Source: DATHYU01 sp033722675 (GTDB taxonomy: Bacteria > Actinomycetota > Acidimicrobiia > Spongiisociales > UBA11373). Taken from it: a DNA stretch of 42,621 nucleotides. The stretch covers positions 1 to 42,621 of the forward strand of contig JAWVYO010000007.1 in NCBI GenBank assembly GCA_033722675.1, given 5' to 3'. The position numbers and the translations under genes are program-made. Positions 22,733 through 30,449 of the stretch are shown here, piece after piece (positions within the stretch are counted from its first letter, which is position 1; each line of letters begins with the position of its first letter). The notes below the pieces were generated by a model. It worked only from the letters and a program-made list of their open reading frames with translations. It was not told where the DNA came from and did no database searches.

Positions 22733-25008
22733 AACCCGGGGGCGGCCCCCCACCGGCGCCGGACGCCCCGAAGCAGCAGTGGCGGTCGTGGGCGAGGGGC
22801 GTCCGTTCGGGCCTCGAACTCGCGTCGGCGGCAGAGCAGATCGTCGCCGGCCTCCGGTCCTGGGGGGCCATCGCGCCGGGGACGCGAGTCCTGGTGTTCG
22901 ACCCCCTCCTCGACGAGCCCGACGTGATGCCGGCGGCGGCCGACGGTGTCGCCCTGCTCACGAGGACGCCGGCCGAGGGCGGCCTGACGATCCACGAGGC
23001 CGACGGGCCGCTGGAACGGCACCGTCTCGGCTTCCGCCAGCCCGCCGCGGACGCCGCGCCCGTCGATCCGGGCGACGTCGACCTGGTGCTCGTCCCCGGC
23101 CTGGCGTTCGCCCGTGACGGCGGCCGCCTGGGCCGCGGTGGAGGCTACTACGACCGGCTCCTCCCTCGATTTCGCCCGGGTACCCCGTTCGTGGGGATCG
23201 TTCCCGACGGGTGTCTCGTCGAGCGCCTCCCCATGACCTCCGACGACGTGCCGGTGACCCACCTGGCCACCGAGTCCGGGGTGGTGGCGGTGGCCCCCGA
23301 CCCCGCACTCGATGGCGACCTGGTCGCCCGGACGGAGACGTGGATCTCCGGAGACCCCGACGCCGGGGACCGCGCGGCGCTCGAGGCCCTCCTGGCGACC
23401 GGAGCCTCCGACGAACTGGCCGAACGCATGGCGGGGACCCTCGAGTTCGGCACCGCAGGGATCCGCGGGGCCGTCGAGGCCGGCTCGAACCGCATGAACC
23501 GGGCGACGGTGATCCGCACGACCCGGGGGCTCGCCGACTTCCTCGCCGCTGCAGGACGCTCCGACGGGGTGGTCGTCCTGGGGTTCGACGGTCGGCTCTC
23601 CAGCCGCACCTTCGCCGCCGATGCCGTCGGCGTGTTGAGCGCGGCCGGCATCGCCGTTCGGTACTTCGACCGCCCCGTCCCCACGCCCCTCGTCGCCCAC
23701 ACGGCGGTGCGCCTCGACGCGGTGGCTGCCGTGGTCGTGACCGCCAGCCACAACCCGCCCCGGGACAACGGGTACAAGGTGTACGACGCCGACGGCGCCC
23801 AGATCGTGCCACCCGTCGACACCCGCATCGCCGAGGCGATCGAGGCGGTCGGGCCCGCGGCAGACGTCCCCCGCGTCGAGGGGGCCCTCGACGGGGCGAG
23901 CGAGACGGCGCGGCCCCTGGGCGGGTCCGACGTCGCCGCCTACGTGGACACGCTGCTCGAAGGTCGAGCACCGGTGGACGGCAGACCGCTCCGCATCGTG
24001 TACACGCCGATGCACGGCACCGGCCGCGACGTGCTCGTGCAGGTGTTCGACGCCGCAGGCCACCGGGACCTGCACGTCGTGCCCGAGCAGGCCGACCCCG
24101 ACGGCCGCTTCCCGACCGTCGACTTCCCGAATCCCGAGGAGCCGGGCGCCCTCGACCTCGCCGTCGAACTCGCCGGGGCGGTCGATGCGGATCTCGTCCT
24201 CGCCAACGACCCCGACGCCGACCGGCTCGCCGCCGTCGTCCCGGGACCCGACGGCCTCCGTCCGCTGACAGGCAACCAGATCGGCGTGCTGCTGGGCGAC
24301 TTCGTGCTCGAGCACCGGGGCGGTCCCGACGCCCTCGTCGTCAACTCGATCGTCTCGACGCCGATGCTCGCCGCCGTGGCCGACCATCACGGCGCCCGCT
24401 TCGAGCAGACCCTGACGGGCTTCAAGTGGATCGCCAACGCGGCACTCCGCCTCGAGCGCCAGGAGGGGCTGCGGTTCGTGTTCGGGTTCGAAGAGGCCCT
24501 CGGGTACACGATCGGACGTGCGGTGCGGGACAAGGACGGCATCGGCGCCGCCCTGTGGTTCGCCGATCTGGCGGCGGCGTCGCCGAAGGGCGTCCTGGCG
24601 CGGCTCGAGGGGCTGTATCGGCGCGACGGCATGTGGGTGAGCACGCAGACGAGCGTCGTCCGGCCGGGGACCGAGGGACGTGAGGAGATCGACGGCGCGA
24701 TGGCGATGCTGCGGAACCGCCGCCCCGACCGGCTCGGCGGGTCCGACGTCGGCGGCGTGACGGACTTCCGTGAGGGCGCCGGGGATCGACCCCCCTGGCT
24801 CCCCGCCACCCCTCTCGTGGCGTTCGACCTGGGCCCGCTCGGGCGCGCCCTCGTGCGGCCCAGCGGCACCGAGCCGAAGCTGAAGATCTACGTCGACCTC
24901 CGACGCGAGCTCGGGGAGGGCGACGACGTCTGGGAGACGGAGGCGAGGGCTCGCGAGGACGCCGGGGCCATCGGTGTCGAGCTGGTCGAGTTCCTCGGCC
25001 TCGGATGA
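22729..25008 (+). CDS. fusion of 5-formyltetrahydrofolate cyclo-ligase and phosphohexomutase
   Basis: One uninterrupted 759-residue frame with two enzyme domains. Residues about 15-195 match 5-formyltetrahydrofolate cyclo-ligase (ATP-dependent; makes 5,10-methenyl-THF): LVPGLAFARDGGRLGRGGGYYDRLLPRF and PVTHLATESGVV. Residues about 205-759 match a phosphoglucomutase/phosphomannomutase of the PGM2-like type: LEFGTAGIRG, phosphoserine loop TASHNPP with Ser340, metal loop DPDADR, sugar-binding FGFEEALGY and phosphate-binding RPSGTEPKLKIY. Both look complete. The junction has no stop and no convincing internal start. The first domain lacks part of the usual N-terminal basic helix. It overlaps its neighbours by ATGA at both ends. 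Confidence 0.9.
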   Translation: MKPGGGPPPAPDAPKQQWRSWARGVRSGLELASAAEQIVAGLRSWGAIAPGTRVLVFDPLLDEPDVMPAAADGVALLTRTPAEGGLTIHEADGPLERHRLGFRQPAADAAPVDPGDVDLVLVPGLAFARDGGRLGRGGGYYDRLLPRFRPGTPFVGIVPDGCLVERLPMTSDDVPVTHLATESGVVAVAPDPALDGDLVARTETWISGDPDAGDRAALEALLATGASDELAERMAGTLEFGTAGIRGAVEAGSNRMNRATVIRTTRGLADFLAAAGRSDGVVVLGFDGRLSSRTFAADAVGVLSAAGIAVRYFDRPVPTPLVAHTAVRLDAVAAVVVTASHNPPRDNGYKVYDADGAQIVPPVDTRIAEAIEAVGPAADVPRVEGALDGASETARPLGGSDVAAYVDTLLEGRAPVDGRPLRIVYTPMHGTGRDVLVQVFDAAGHRDLHVVPEQADPDGRFPTVDFPNPEEPGALDLAVELAGAVDADLVLANDPDADRLAAVVPGPDGLRPLTGNQIGVLLGDFVLEHRGGPDALVVNSIVSTPMLAAVADHHGARFEQTLTGFKWIANAALRLERQEGLRFVFGFEEALGYTIGRAVRDKDGIGAALWFADLAAASPKGVLARLEGLYRRDGMWVSTQTSVVRPGTEGREEIDGAMAMLRNRRPDRLGGSDVGGVTDFREGAGDRPPWLPATPLVAFDLGPLGRALVRPSGTEPKLKIYVDLRRELGEGDDVWETEARAREDAGAIGVELVEFLGLG

Positions 25009-25805
25009 GCGGCCCGCGACTCGGGGAGGACTTCGTCCGGCGGGCGTTCCCCGGGCTCGAGCCCGTGGTCGTGCTCGGCCGTGGCGGGTTCGGGGAGGTC
25101 TGGCGGGTCCGGACCGCCGCGGGGGACCGGGTCCTCAAGCTCCTGGCCCCCGACGCCCCCGTCCGGCGCTGGCGGCGGGAGGTCGACGCCCACGACCGGG
25201 TCCGGTCGACCCGCATCCCGAGGATGCTCGACCACGGCGAGGTCCCCCACGACGACGGGACCGTCCGGTGGCTGACCCTCGAGTACGTGGAGGGGCCCAC
25301 GGTCCGCACGCGAATGCGCGAGGAGGCCTGGCCGGCCCCGAGCAGTCTGGCGTCCTTCGGGCGCGGCGTGCTCGAGGCCGTACGCGACGTCCACGCCGCC
25401 GGACTCGTGTTCCGGGACGTGAGTCCCGGCAACGTGGTGCTGGTCGACGGCTCGTGGAGCCGTCCCCGGCTGGTGGACCTCGGTCTGGCCGTGGCGGTGG
25501 ACGCACCGGAGCGGTCCCGGTCGAAGCGGGCGGGGACCAAGGCCTACAAGGCACCCGAGCAGTTGCGCAAGGACCCGGTCACGCCCGCCACGGACCTGTT
25601 CGGTGTCGGCGTGGTCTGCTACAAGCTGGCGGCCGGCGGCGCCCATCCGTTCCTCGCGGCGGGCGAGAAGCTGTCGGCGTCGGAGGCCCAGGACCGGATC
25701 GCCGGCGGGCCCCGGCCGCTCCCCGCCGAGCACGCCGTCAACGAGCGGTGGATCCGCCGGCTGCTGGCCTTCGAGCCGGAGGAGCGCTGGCTCGACGACG
25801 GATGA
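25005..25805 (+). CDS. Ser/Thr protein kinase-like protein, soluble
   Basis: A 266-residue eukaryotic-type kinase domain with no transmembrane segment. Glycine loop GRGGFGEV (25-32), Lys45 in VLKLL, catalytic loop FRDVSPGN with Asp138 and Asn143 (the usual HRD His is Phe136), metal motif DLG (158-160) instead of DFG, then APE (183-185) and a GVGVVCYKL helix. All catalytic acidic residues are kept, so activity is plausible. The protein stops shortly after the RWLDDG segment, so the last helix is short. It is coupled by ATGA to the fusion gene upstream. Targets are unknown. Confidence 0.85.
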   Translation: MSGPRLGEDFVRRAFPGLEPVVVLGRGGFGEVWRVRTAAGDRVLKLLAPDAPVRRWRREVDAHDRVRSTRIPRMLDHGEVPHDDGTVRWLTLEYVEGPTVRTRMREEAWPAPSSLASFGRGVLEAVRDVHAAGLVFRDVSPGNVVLVDGSWSRPRLVDLGLAVAVDAPERSRSKRAGTKAYKAPEQLRKDPVTPATDLFGVGVVCYKLAAGGAHPFLAAGEKLSASEAQDRIAGGPRPLPAEHAVNERWIRRLLAFEPEERWLDDG

Positions 25806-25827
25806 TTCGCTGTGATCCGGCGGCCGA

Positions 25828-25833
25828 TAGCCT
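25828..25833 (+). promoter_or_regulatory. -10 box TAGCCT before the membrane-anchored protein
   Basis: TAGCCT lies ten bases before GTG 25844. The short stretch 25802-25843 has A/T-rich third positions unlike coding sequence here, supporting a promoter rather than coding. Confidence 0.4.
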
Positions 25834-25843
25834 TCGGGACACC

Positions 25844-26428
25844 GTGCCCGAGTCCCGCATCAGCCCCCGTGCCAGGGCGGCGGCGGTGGTCGCCGTGATC
25901 GTCGGCCTGCCGCTGGCCTTCGCGGTCATCGGCCTGTTCGTCGCGGGCCCCTTCGCCCCGTCGTCGCGCCCGGCGATCCCCTCCGACTGTGCTGCGCCCT
26001 TCGTCGACGAGGCACCTCCGGTGTCGTCACAGGGCCGGCGGTTCGCCGAGGTCGCCCGGGTCCGCGTCTACGACTGCCGTGATCGGTTCGTCGTGGCCGT
26101 CGACGGCGTCGGCGGCGCAGCCGAGGCCTTCACGACGGGCGAGGGGGGAGGGGTGATCGCGTCGATCGGGCTGGTGGACGAGACCGGCGAGCTCGCCGGC
26201 CAGCGGGTGGTGGAACGGGACGGTGGCTCCGTCACCGTGCGGTCCCTGAACCTGGACGGCGATCTCGTGGAGGTCTCGGCCGACGAGGTGGGCTTCGAGG
26301 GAACGGCGGTGGTCGTCGAGTTCGTCCGGGGCCGCGGGGAGCGGCGCCTCGTCGCCGTCGAGGTGGGCCTCACCGAGACGGTGGGGGGCGGCACCGTCCA
26401 CGACTCGCTCACCGTCGACGTCGAGTGA
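25844..26428 (+). CDS. membrane-anchored protein of unknown function
   Basis: A 194-residue protein with one N-terminal transmembrane segment (about residues 12-36, AAAVVAVIVGLPLAFAVIGLFVAG) and an exported domain of about 155 residues with two Cys residues and mainly beta-type sequence. I do not recognise the family. GTG 25844 is preferred over ATG 25802: the intervening codons (att, tgt, gat, agc, ctt) have A/T-rich third positions unlike the gene. ATG 25802 would give an ATGA overlap with the kinase, so it remains possible. Its TGA overlaps the next GTG. Confidence 0.7.
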   Translation: MPESRISPRARAAAVVAVIVGLPLAFAVIGLFVAGPFAPSSRPAIPSDCAAPFVDEAPPVSSQGRRFAEVARVRVYDCRDRFVVAVDGVGGAAEAFTTGEGGGVIASIGLVDETGELAGQRVVERDGGSVTVRSLNLDGDLVEVSADEVGFEGTAVVVEFVRGRGERRLVAVEVGLTETVGGGTVHDSLTVDVE

Positions 26429-27033
26429 CCACCGCGGTCGGCGCCGTCGCTTCCCTCGTCCGCCGTGAGCCCCTCGTGGCGTCGTTCACCGCGGCCCACG
26501 TCGTGACGATGGCGACGCTGGGCACGGTGTGGGGACGGACGTTCACGTGGATCTACGTCCCGCTGCTCCTGGCATCGATCGCGGCCGTGGTGTTCGTGGA
26601 TGCGAGGTTCGGTCCGCTCCCCTCGTCCGACCTGTGGCTGCTGTCGGTCTGGGCCCTCGCCCACATGGCGGGAGGTCTCCTCGGGGACCCGAGCGGCGAG
26701 TCCGACATCCTCTACAACTGGTGGATCGTCGACGGGGTGTTGAAGTTCGATCAGGTCGTCCACGGCTACGGCATCGGCGTGGCCACGGTGGCCCTCGTGC
26801 ACGCGGCGGAGCGATCGGACGCGGCGCGGCCCCTGGTCGTCGGAGCGCTGTGGGCGCAGGGCATCGGTGTCGGCAACGAGGTGGTCGAGAACGTGTTCGC
26901 AGCCTTCGTCGACAGCTCGAACGTCGGTGACGCCGTCAACACCACGTGGGACCTGGTCTGGCACCTCATCGGCGGTGCCGTGGCCGTGGTCGTGCTCAGG
27001 TGGCGTCGGCCAGCTCGGACACCTGCCGCTTGA
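26425..27033 (+). CDS. multi-pass membrane protein (DUF2238-like)
   Basis: A 202-residue integral membrane protein with about five hydrophobic segments (near 20-35, 40-58, 70-85, 112-130, 135-152 and a C-terminal one). The segments YNWWIVDGVLKFDQVVHGYGIG, GNEVVENVFAAF and a final NTTWDLVWHLIGGA recall the DUF2238/YjdF-type proteins, which have FDKxxH and a GD...D..N..G pattern; the match is by eye only. It starts at GTG 26425 with a GTGA overlap and ends inside the convergent sufE-like gene by 38 bases. Confidence 0.75.
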   Translation: MTTAVGAVASLVRREPLVASFTAAHVVTMATLGTVWGRTFTWIYVPLLLASIAAVVFVDARFGPLPSSDLWLLSVWALAHMAGGLLGDPSGESDILYNWWIVDGVLKFDQVVHGYGIGVATVALVHAAERSDAARPLVVGALWAQGIGVGNEVVENVFAAFVDSSNVGDAVNTTWDLVWHLIGGAVAVVVLRWRRPARTPAA

Positions 27034-27427
27034 CCCGGGCGAGGATGGCGTACATGCCCCGCAGGCGCCGCGGGGTGACGATCTCCTCGAGGCCCATCGT
27101 GGTGTAGAAGTCGTCGGGGACGGAGAGGATGTCCTCGGGCGGCAGTCCGTTCAGGCCCTCGGAGATGATCCCGGCGTACCCGCGGGTCGTGGGTGCCTCC
27201 GGCGGCGCGTGGAAGTACATGCGCACGGTGCCGTCGTCGGCGAGTTCGGTGGCGACGAAGAAGGGGGTCTGGCACTCGTGGACCTCCTCCATCTCCCCGG
27301 GGTCGATGTGGTCGGGCAGGTCCGGGAGGCGATTGGAGTAGTCGAGGAGGGCCTGCAGTTTGATCTGTTTCGGGCTGGAGCCGAAGAGGCCGACGAGCTG
27401 TTCGAGTTTCGGGGGGAGGGAGGTCAT
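26996..27427 (-). CDS. SufE-like sulfur-acceptor protein
   Basis: A 143-residue SufE-family protein. SufE accepts persulfide sulfur from the cysteine desulfurase SufS for Fe-S cluster assembly. The acceptor Cys is Cys52 in EVHECQTPFF, and the family core RMYFHAPPEAPTTRGYAGIISEGLNGLPPEDIL is clear. The ATG at 27427 is preceded by a minus-strand TACACT box at 27465-27460. It is divergent from a sulfurtransferase gene, a pairing found in other actinobacteria, suggesting a shared sulfur-transfer task. Confidence 0.93.
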   Translation of the reverse strand: MTSLPPKLEQLVGLFGSSPKQIKLQALLDYSNRLPDLPDHIDPGEMEEVHECQTPFFVATELADDGTVRMYFHAPPEAPTTRGYAGIISEGLNGLPPEDILSVPDDFYTTMGLEEIVTPRRLRGMYAILARVKRQVSELADAT

Positions 27428-27458
27428 GGGGTCCACGTTCGGAATTGTCCTACGCCGG

Positions 27459-27465
27459 TAGTGTA
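27459..27465. promoter_or_regulatory. symmetric -10 element TAGTGTA serving both strands
   Basis: Plus strand reads TAGTGT (27459-27464) leading to ATG 27492 with AAGGA just upstream; minus strand reads TACACT (27465-27460) leading to the sufE-like ATG at 27427. TACACT is also the rpsO -10 box. This is the second divergent pair in the window sharing one TANNNTA core. Confidence 0.5.
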
Positions 27466-27491
27466 AATACCCCCAGCGACCAAGGACCGAG

Positions 27492-28376
27492 ATGAGCCCC
27501 GTCCCCGCCGATCCCGCCGAGAAGTTCCAGCAGTACGCGCACCCCGAACGACTGGTGAGCACCGACTGGCTGGCCGACCACCTCGACGACGACGATCTCG
27601 TGGTGGTGGAGTCCGACGAGGACGTCCTCCTGTACCACACCGGCCACATCCCCGGCGCCATCAAGATCGACTGGCACGCCGACCTCAACGATCCGGTGAT
27701 CAGGGACTACCTCGACGGCGAGGCGTTCGCGGAGCTCATGGCCCGGCACGGCATCACCAGGGACACGACCGTCGTGTTCTACGGCGACGCCAACAACTGG
27801 TGGGCCGCCTACGCCCTCTGGATCTTCCGCCTCTTCGGGCACCCCGACGTCAGGCTGCTCGACGGTGGCCGCCAGAAGTGGGTCGCGGAGGACCGGCCGA
27901 TGACCACCGAGGACCCGCCCGAGCCCGAGCCGGTCGAGTACCCGATCGTGGAACGGGACGACTCGACGATCCGGGCGTTCATGCCCGACGTGCTGCGTCA
28001 CGTCGACGCCGAACGGCCGCTGGTCGACGTGCGTTCGCCCGAGGAGTACCGCGGCGAGAAGCTCCACATGGAGGGATACCCGCAGGAGGGCTCGCTCCGC
28101 GGCGGCCACATCGCCGGTGCCGCCAGCGTCCCGTGGAAACGCGCCGCCGCCGACGACGGCACCTTCAAGGACGCGGACGAGCTCCGGGAGATCTACGAGG
28201 AGGAGGCCGGGCTCTCGGGCGAGGACGACGTCATCGTCTACTGCCGGATCGGCGAGCGGTCCAGCCACACGTGGTTCGTGCTGACCCACCTCCTCGGCCA
28301 CGACCGCGTGCGGAACTACGACGGATCGTGGACGGAGTGGGGCAACGTCGTGCGGGCGCCGATCGAGAAGCCGTGA
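27492..28376 (+). CDS. sulfurtransferase (two rhodanese domains)
   Basis: A 294-residue thiosulfate/3-mercaptopyruvate sulfurtransferase. The N-terminal rhodanese domain (about 20-140; GHIPGAIKIDW) is the inactive one, and the C-terminal domain (about 155-290) has the catalytic Cys251 in VIVYCRIGERSSHT. Six-residue loop CRIGER is the thiosulfate-type signature rather than the CG[S/T]GVT loop of mercaptopyruvate enzymes. Divergent from the SufE-like gene; TGA overlaps the next GTG (GTGA). Confidence 0.94.
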   Translation: MSPVPADPAEKFQQYAHPERLVSTDWLADHLDDDDLVVVESDEDVLLYHTGHIPGAIKIDWHADLNDPVIRDYLDGEAFAELMARHGITRDTTVVFYGDANNWWAAYALWIFRLFGHPDVRLLDGGRQKWVAEDRPMTTEDPPEPEPVEYPIVERDDSTIRAFMPDVLRHVDAERPLVDVRSPEEYRGEKLHMEGYPQEGSLRGGHIAGAASVPWKRAAADDGTFKDADELREIYEEEAGLSGEDDVIVYCRIGERSSHTWFVLTHLLGHDRVRNYDGSWTEWGNVVRAPIEKP

Positions 28377-28864
28377 CCGGCCTGCCCGATGCGGCCCGGC
28401 GCGTGACGGCCTGGGCCGCCGAGCGGGGCGTCGACCTGGACGTGCGCGTCCACCCGGACGGGACCAGGACGGCCGACGATGCCGCGGCCGCCGTGGGCTG
28501 CGAGGTCGGGGCGATCGTCAAGTCCCTCGTGTTCGTGGTCGACGGGGCCCCCGTCGTCGCCCTCGTCCCCGGGGATCGCCGCCTGGATCCGGGAAAGCTC
28601 GCGGCGGCGGTGGGCGGCGGTCGAGCCGAACGGGCCGATCTCGAGACCGTCCGTGCCGCCACGGGATTCGCCGCGGGCGGGACGCCGCCCTTCGCCCACG
28701 CCACCGACGTCCCGGTGGTGGCCGATCCCGGCCTGCGGCGGCACGCACCGGTCTGGGCCGCCGCCGGCACGCCCACCACGGTCTTCCCGATGGATCCCGA
28801 TCGACTGGCGTCGCTGGCCGGTGCCGAGTGGCGGGACGTCAGCGAGGGGGACACGGCAGAATGA
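28373..28864 (+). CDS. YbaK/EbsC-type aminoacyl-tRNA deacylase
   Basis: A 163-residue protein of the YbaK/ProX superfamily, which hydrolyses mischarged tRNAs such as Cys-tRNA(Pro). Evidence: AAAVGCEVGAIVKSLVFVVDGAPVVALVPGDRRLD with the conserved Lys, and GGTPPFAHATDVPVVADPGL near the end, the family's G-x-x-P-F/V-G region (Phe-Ala here). GTG 28373 overlaps the sulfurtransferase stop by four bases. The exact tRNA specificity cannot be read. Confidence 0.88.
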   Translation: MTGLPDAARRVTAWAAERGVDLDVRVHPDGTRTADDAAAAVGCEVGAIVKSLVFVVDGAPVVALVPGDRRLDPGKLAAAVGGGRAERADLETVRAATGFAAGGTPPFAHATDVPVVADPGLRRHAPVWAAAGTPTTVFPMDPDRLASLAGAEWRDVSEGDTAE

Positions 28865-28889
28865 GCAGCACCATCACCGGGAGCGCACC

Positions 28890-29447
28890 ATGACCACCGC
28901 ATTCGACCCCTGGGCCGACGACACGCCCGTCGACGGAGCCTCCGGCGAGGCCACCGACACCGACCTCCTCGCCATCGAGTTCGACGATCCGCTGAAGGCG
29001 CAGGAGGCGCTCCTCGCCTCGATGCGCCTCCACAAGCGGCGGACGATCCGGATCGAGGACGCGGCGATCGTCACGAAGGACGAGCGCGGAAAGATCCGTA
29101 TCCACCAGACGAAGGACGTGAACACCGGTCAGGGTGCGGCGACGGGCGGGTGGTTCGGGGTCCTGGCCGGCCTCCTGTTCATGGCCCCGTTGGTTGGCGC
29201 GGTGCTCGGGGCCGCGGTGGGAGGTATCTGGGCGAAGCTGCGCGACATCGGGATCTCCGACTCCCAGATGAAGTCGATGGGTGAGGACCTGGCCGAGGGC
29301 GACGCCGCGCTCTTCGTCCTGCTCGAGGTGCTCGCCCCGACGAACCTGTTCAGGGAGCTGCGTCGATTCGACGGGACGATCCTGTTCACGACGATGGACG
29401 ACGACCTGCGCGGCGGGGTGGCCGAAGCGCTCGCCGAGCTGGTCTGA
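28890..29447 (+). CDS. DUF1269 family membrane-associated protein
   Basis: A 185-residue protein with the DUF1269 layout: a ferredoxin-like N-terminal part (LLAIEFDDPLKAQEALLASM ... VTKDERGKIRIHQTKDVNTG), a Gly/Ala-rich hydrophobic hairpin at about 80-110 (GWFGVLAGLLFMAPLVGAVLGAAVGG), then SQMKSMGEDLAEGDAALFVLL. Function is not established; the Gly/Ala hairpin suggests membrane association. The ATG at 28890 has GGGAG upstream. Its stop abuts the convergent thiamine operon. Confidence 0.87.
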   Translation: MTTAFDPWADDTPVDGASGEATDTDLLAIEFDDPLKAQEALLASMRLHKRRTIRIEDAAIVTKDERGKIRIHQTKDVNTGQGAATGGWFGVLAGLLFMAPLVGAVLGAAVGGIWAKLRDIGISDSQMKSMGEDLAEGDAALFVLLEVLAPTNLFRELRRFDGTILFTTMDDDLRGGVAEALAELV

Positions 29448-30449
29448 TCAGCCCAGCACCGAGACGCCGTCGGGGTCGATGGCCACGGTGATCCGGTCGC
29501 CCCGATCCGGCGCCTCGGTCATCACCGCTTCGACGGTCAGGCCGTCGATGTCGAGGTCCACCACGGTGTCGACGCCACGAAACCGCGCGGCCCGCACCGT
29601 CGCCGTGAGCGGTCCGTCGGGGCGGGGCACGATCGCCTCGGGCCGCACGACGAGCCGGGTCGGCCCCTCAGGCGTGCCAGGCACCGGGATGCGCCCGAGC
29701 GGTGTCTCGGCGACGCCGTCCCGCACCAGGCCGTCGACGATCGTGTCCAGGCCGAGGAACCTCGCGACCGTCTCGTCGGCCGGGTCGCGCCAGAGCCGGT
29801 GCGGACGGTCCGACCGGAGGATGCGTCCGCCGACGAGCACCGCGACCCGGTCCGCGACGGCGAAGGCCTCCTCCTGGTCGTGGGTGACGTGGAGGGCCGT
29901 GATCCCGAGCCGGTCGAGCAGGTCGCGCAGGTCGAGGGCGAGACGCTGACGGAGTTCCCGGTCGAGGGACCCGAAGGGTTCGTCGAGCAGGAGCATGCGC
30001 GGCTCGACGATCAGGGCGCGGGCCAACGCGACCCGCTGTGCCTGCCCGCCCGACAGTGACGAGACCGGGCGGTCCTCGAACCCGGCGAGGTCGACGCGAC
30101 GCAGGGCGTCGCGGACCCGGTCGGCCCGCTCGGAGGCGCCGGCACCGGCCATGCGCAGCCCGAAGGCCACGTTCCCGCCGACGTCGAGGTGCGGGAAGAG
30201 GGCGAAGTCCTGGAAAACGATCCCGAACCCGCGTCGGTGGGCGGGCGTGGTCGTGATGTCGGCGCCCTCCCAGCGGACCGCGCCCGCGTCGGGGCGTTGC
30301 AGCCCGGCGACGACGCGAAGCAGCGTGGTCTTGCCCGACCCGCTGGGACCGAGGACGGCGAGGGTCTCGCCGCCGGGCACCTCGAGGCCGATGTCGGCGA
30401 GCGCTGCTCCTTCGGGGAACCGCACGGTCACGTCGTGTACGACGAGCAT
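29448..30449 (-). CDS. thiQ: thiamine ABC transporter ATP-binding protein
   Basis: A 333-residue ABC ATPase: Walker A GPSGSGKT with Lys40, Q-loop VFQDFALFPHL, signature SSLSGGQAQR, Walker B MLLLDEPFGSLD, switch His in HVTHDQEEAF, and a C-terminal TOBE-like region (about 270-333). The sequence alone fits any importer of the ThiQ/PotA/FbpC group; thiamine specificity comes from the operon and its TPP riboswitch. It begins overlapping the permease stop (ATGAG-type overlap). Last gene of the operon, convergent with the DUF1269 gene with no gap. Confidence 0.9.
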   Translation of the reverse strand: MLVVHDVTVRFPEGAALADIGLEVPGGETLAVLGPSGSGKTTLLRVVAGLQRPDAGAVRWEGADITTTPAHRRGFGIVFQDFALFPHLDVGGNVAFGLRMAGAGASERADRVRDALRRVDLAGFEDRPVSSLSGGQAQRVALARALIVEPRMLLLDEPFGSLDRELRQRLALDLRDLLDRLGITALHVTHDQEEAFAVADRVAVLVGGRILRSDRPHRLWRDPADETVARFLGLDTIVDGLVRDGVAETPLGRIPVPGTPEGPTRLVVRPEAIVPRPDGPLTATVRAARFRGVDTVVDLDIDGLTVEAVMTEAPDRGDRITVAIDPDGVSVLG

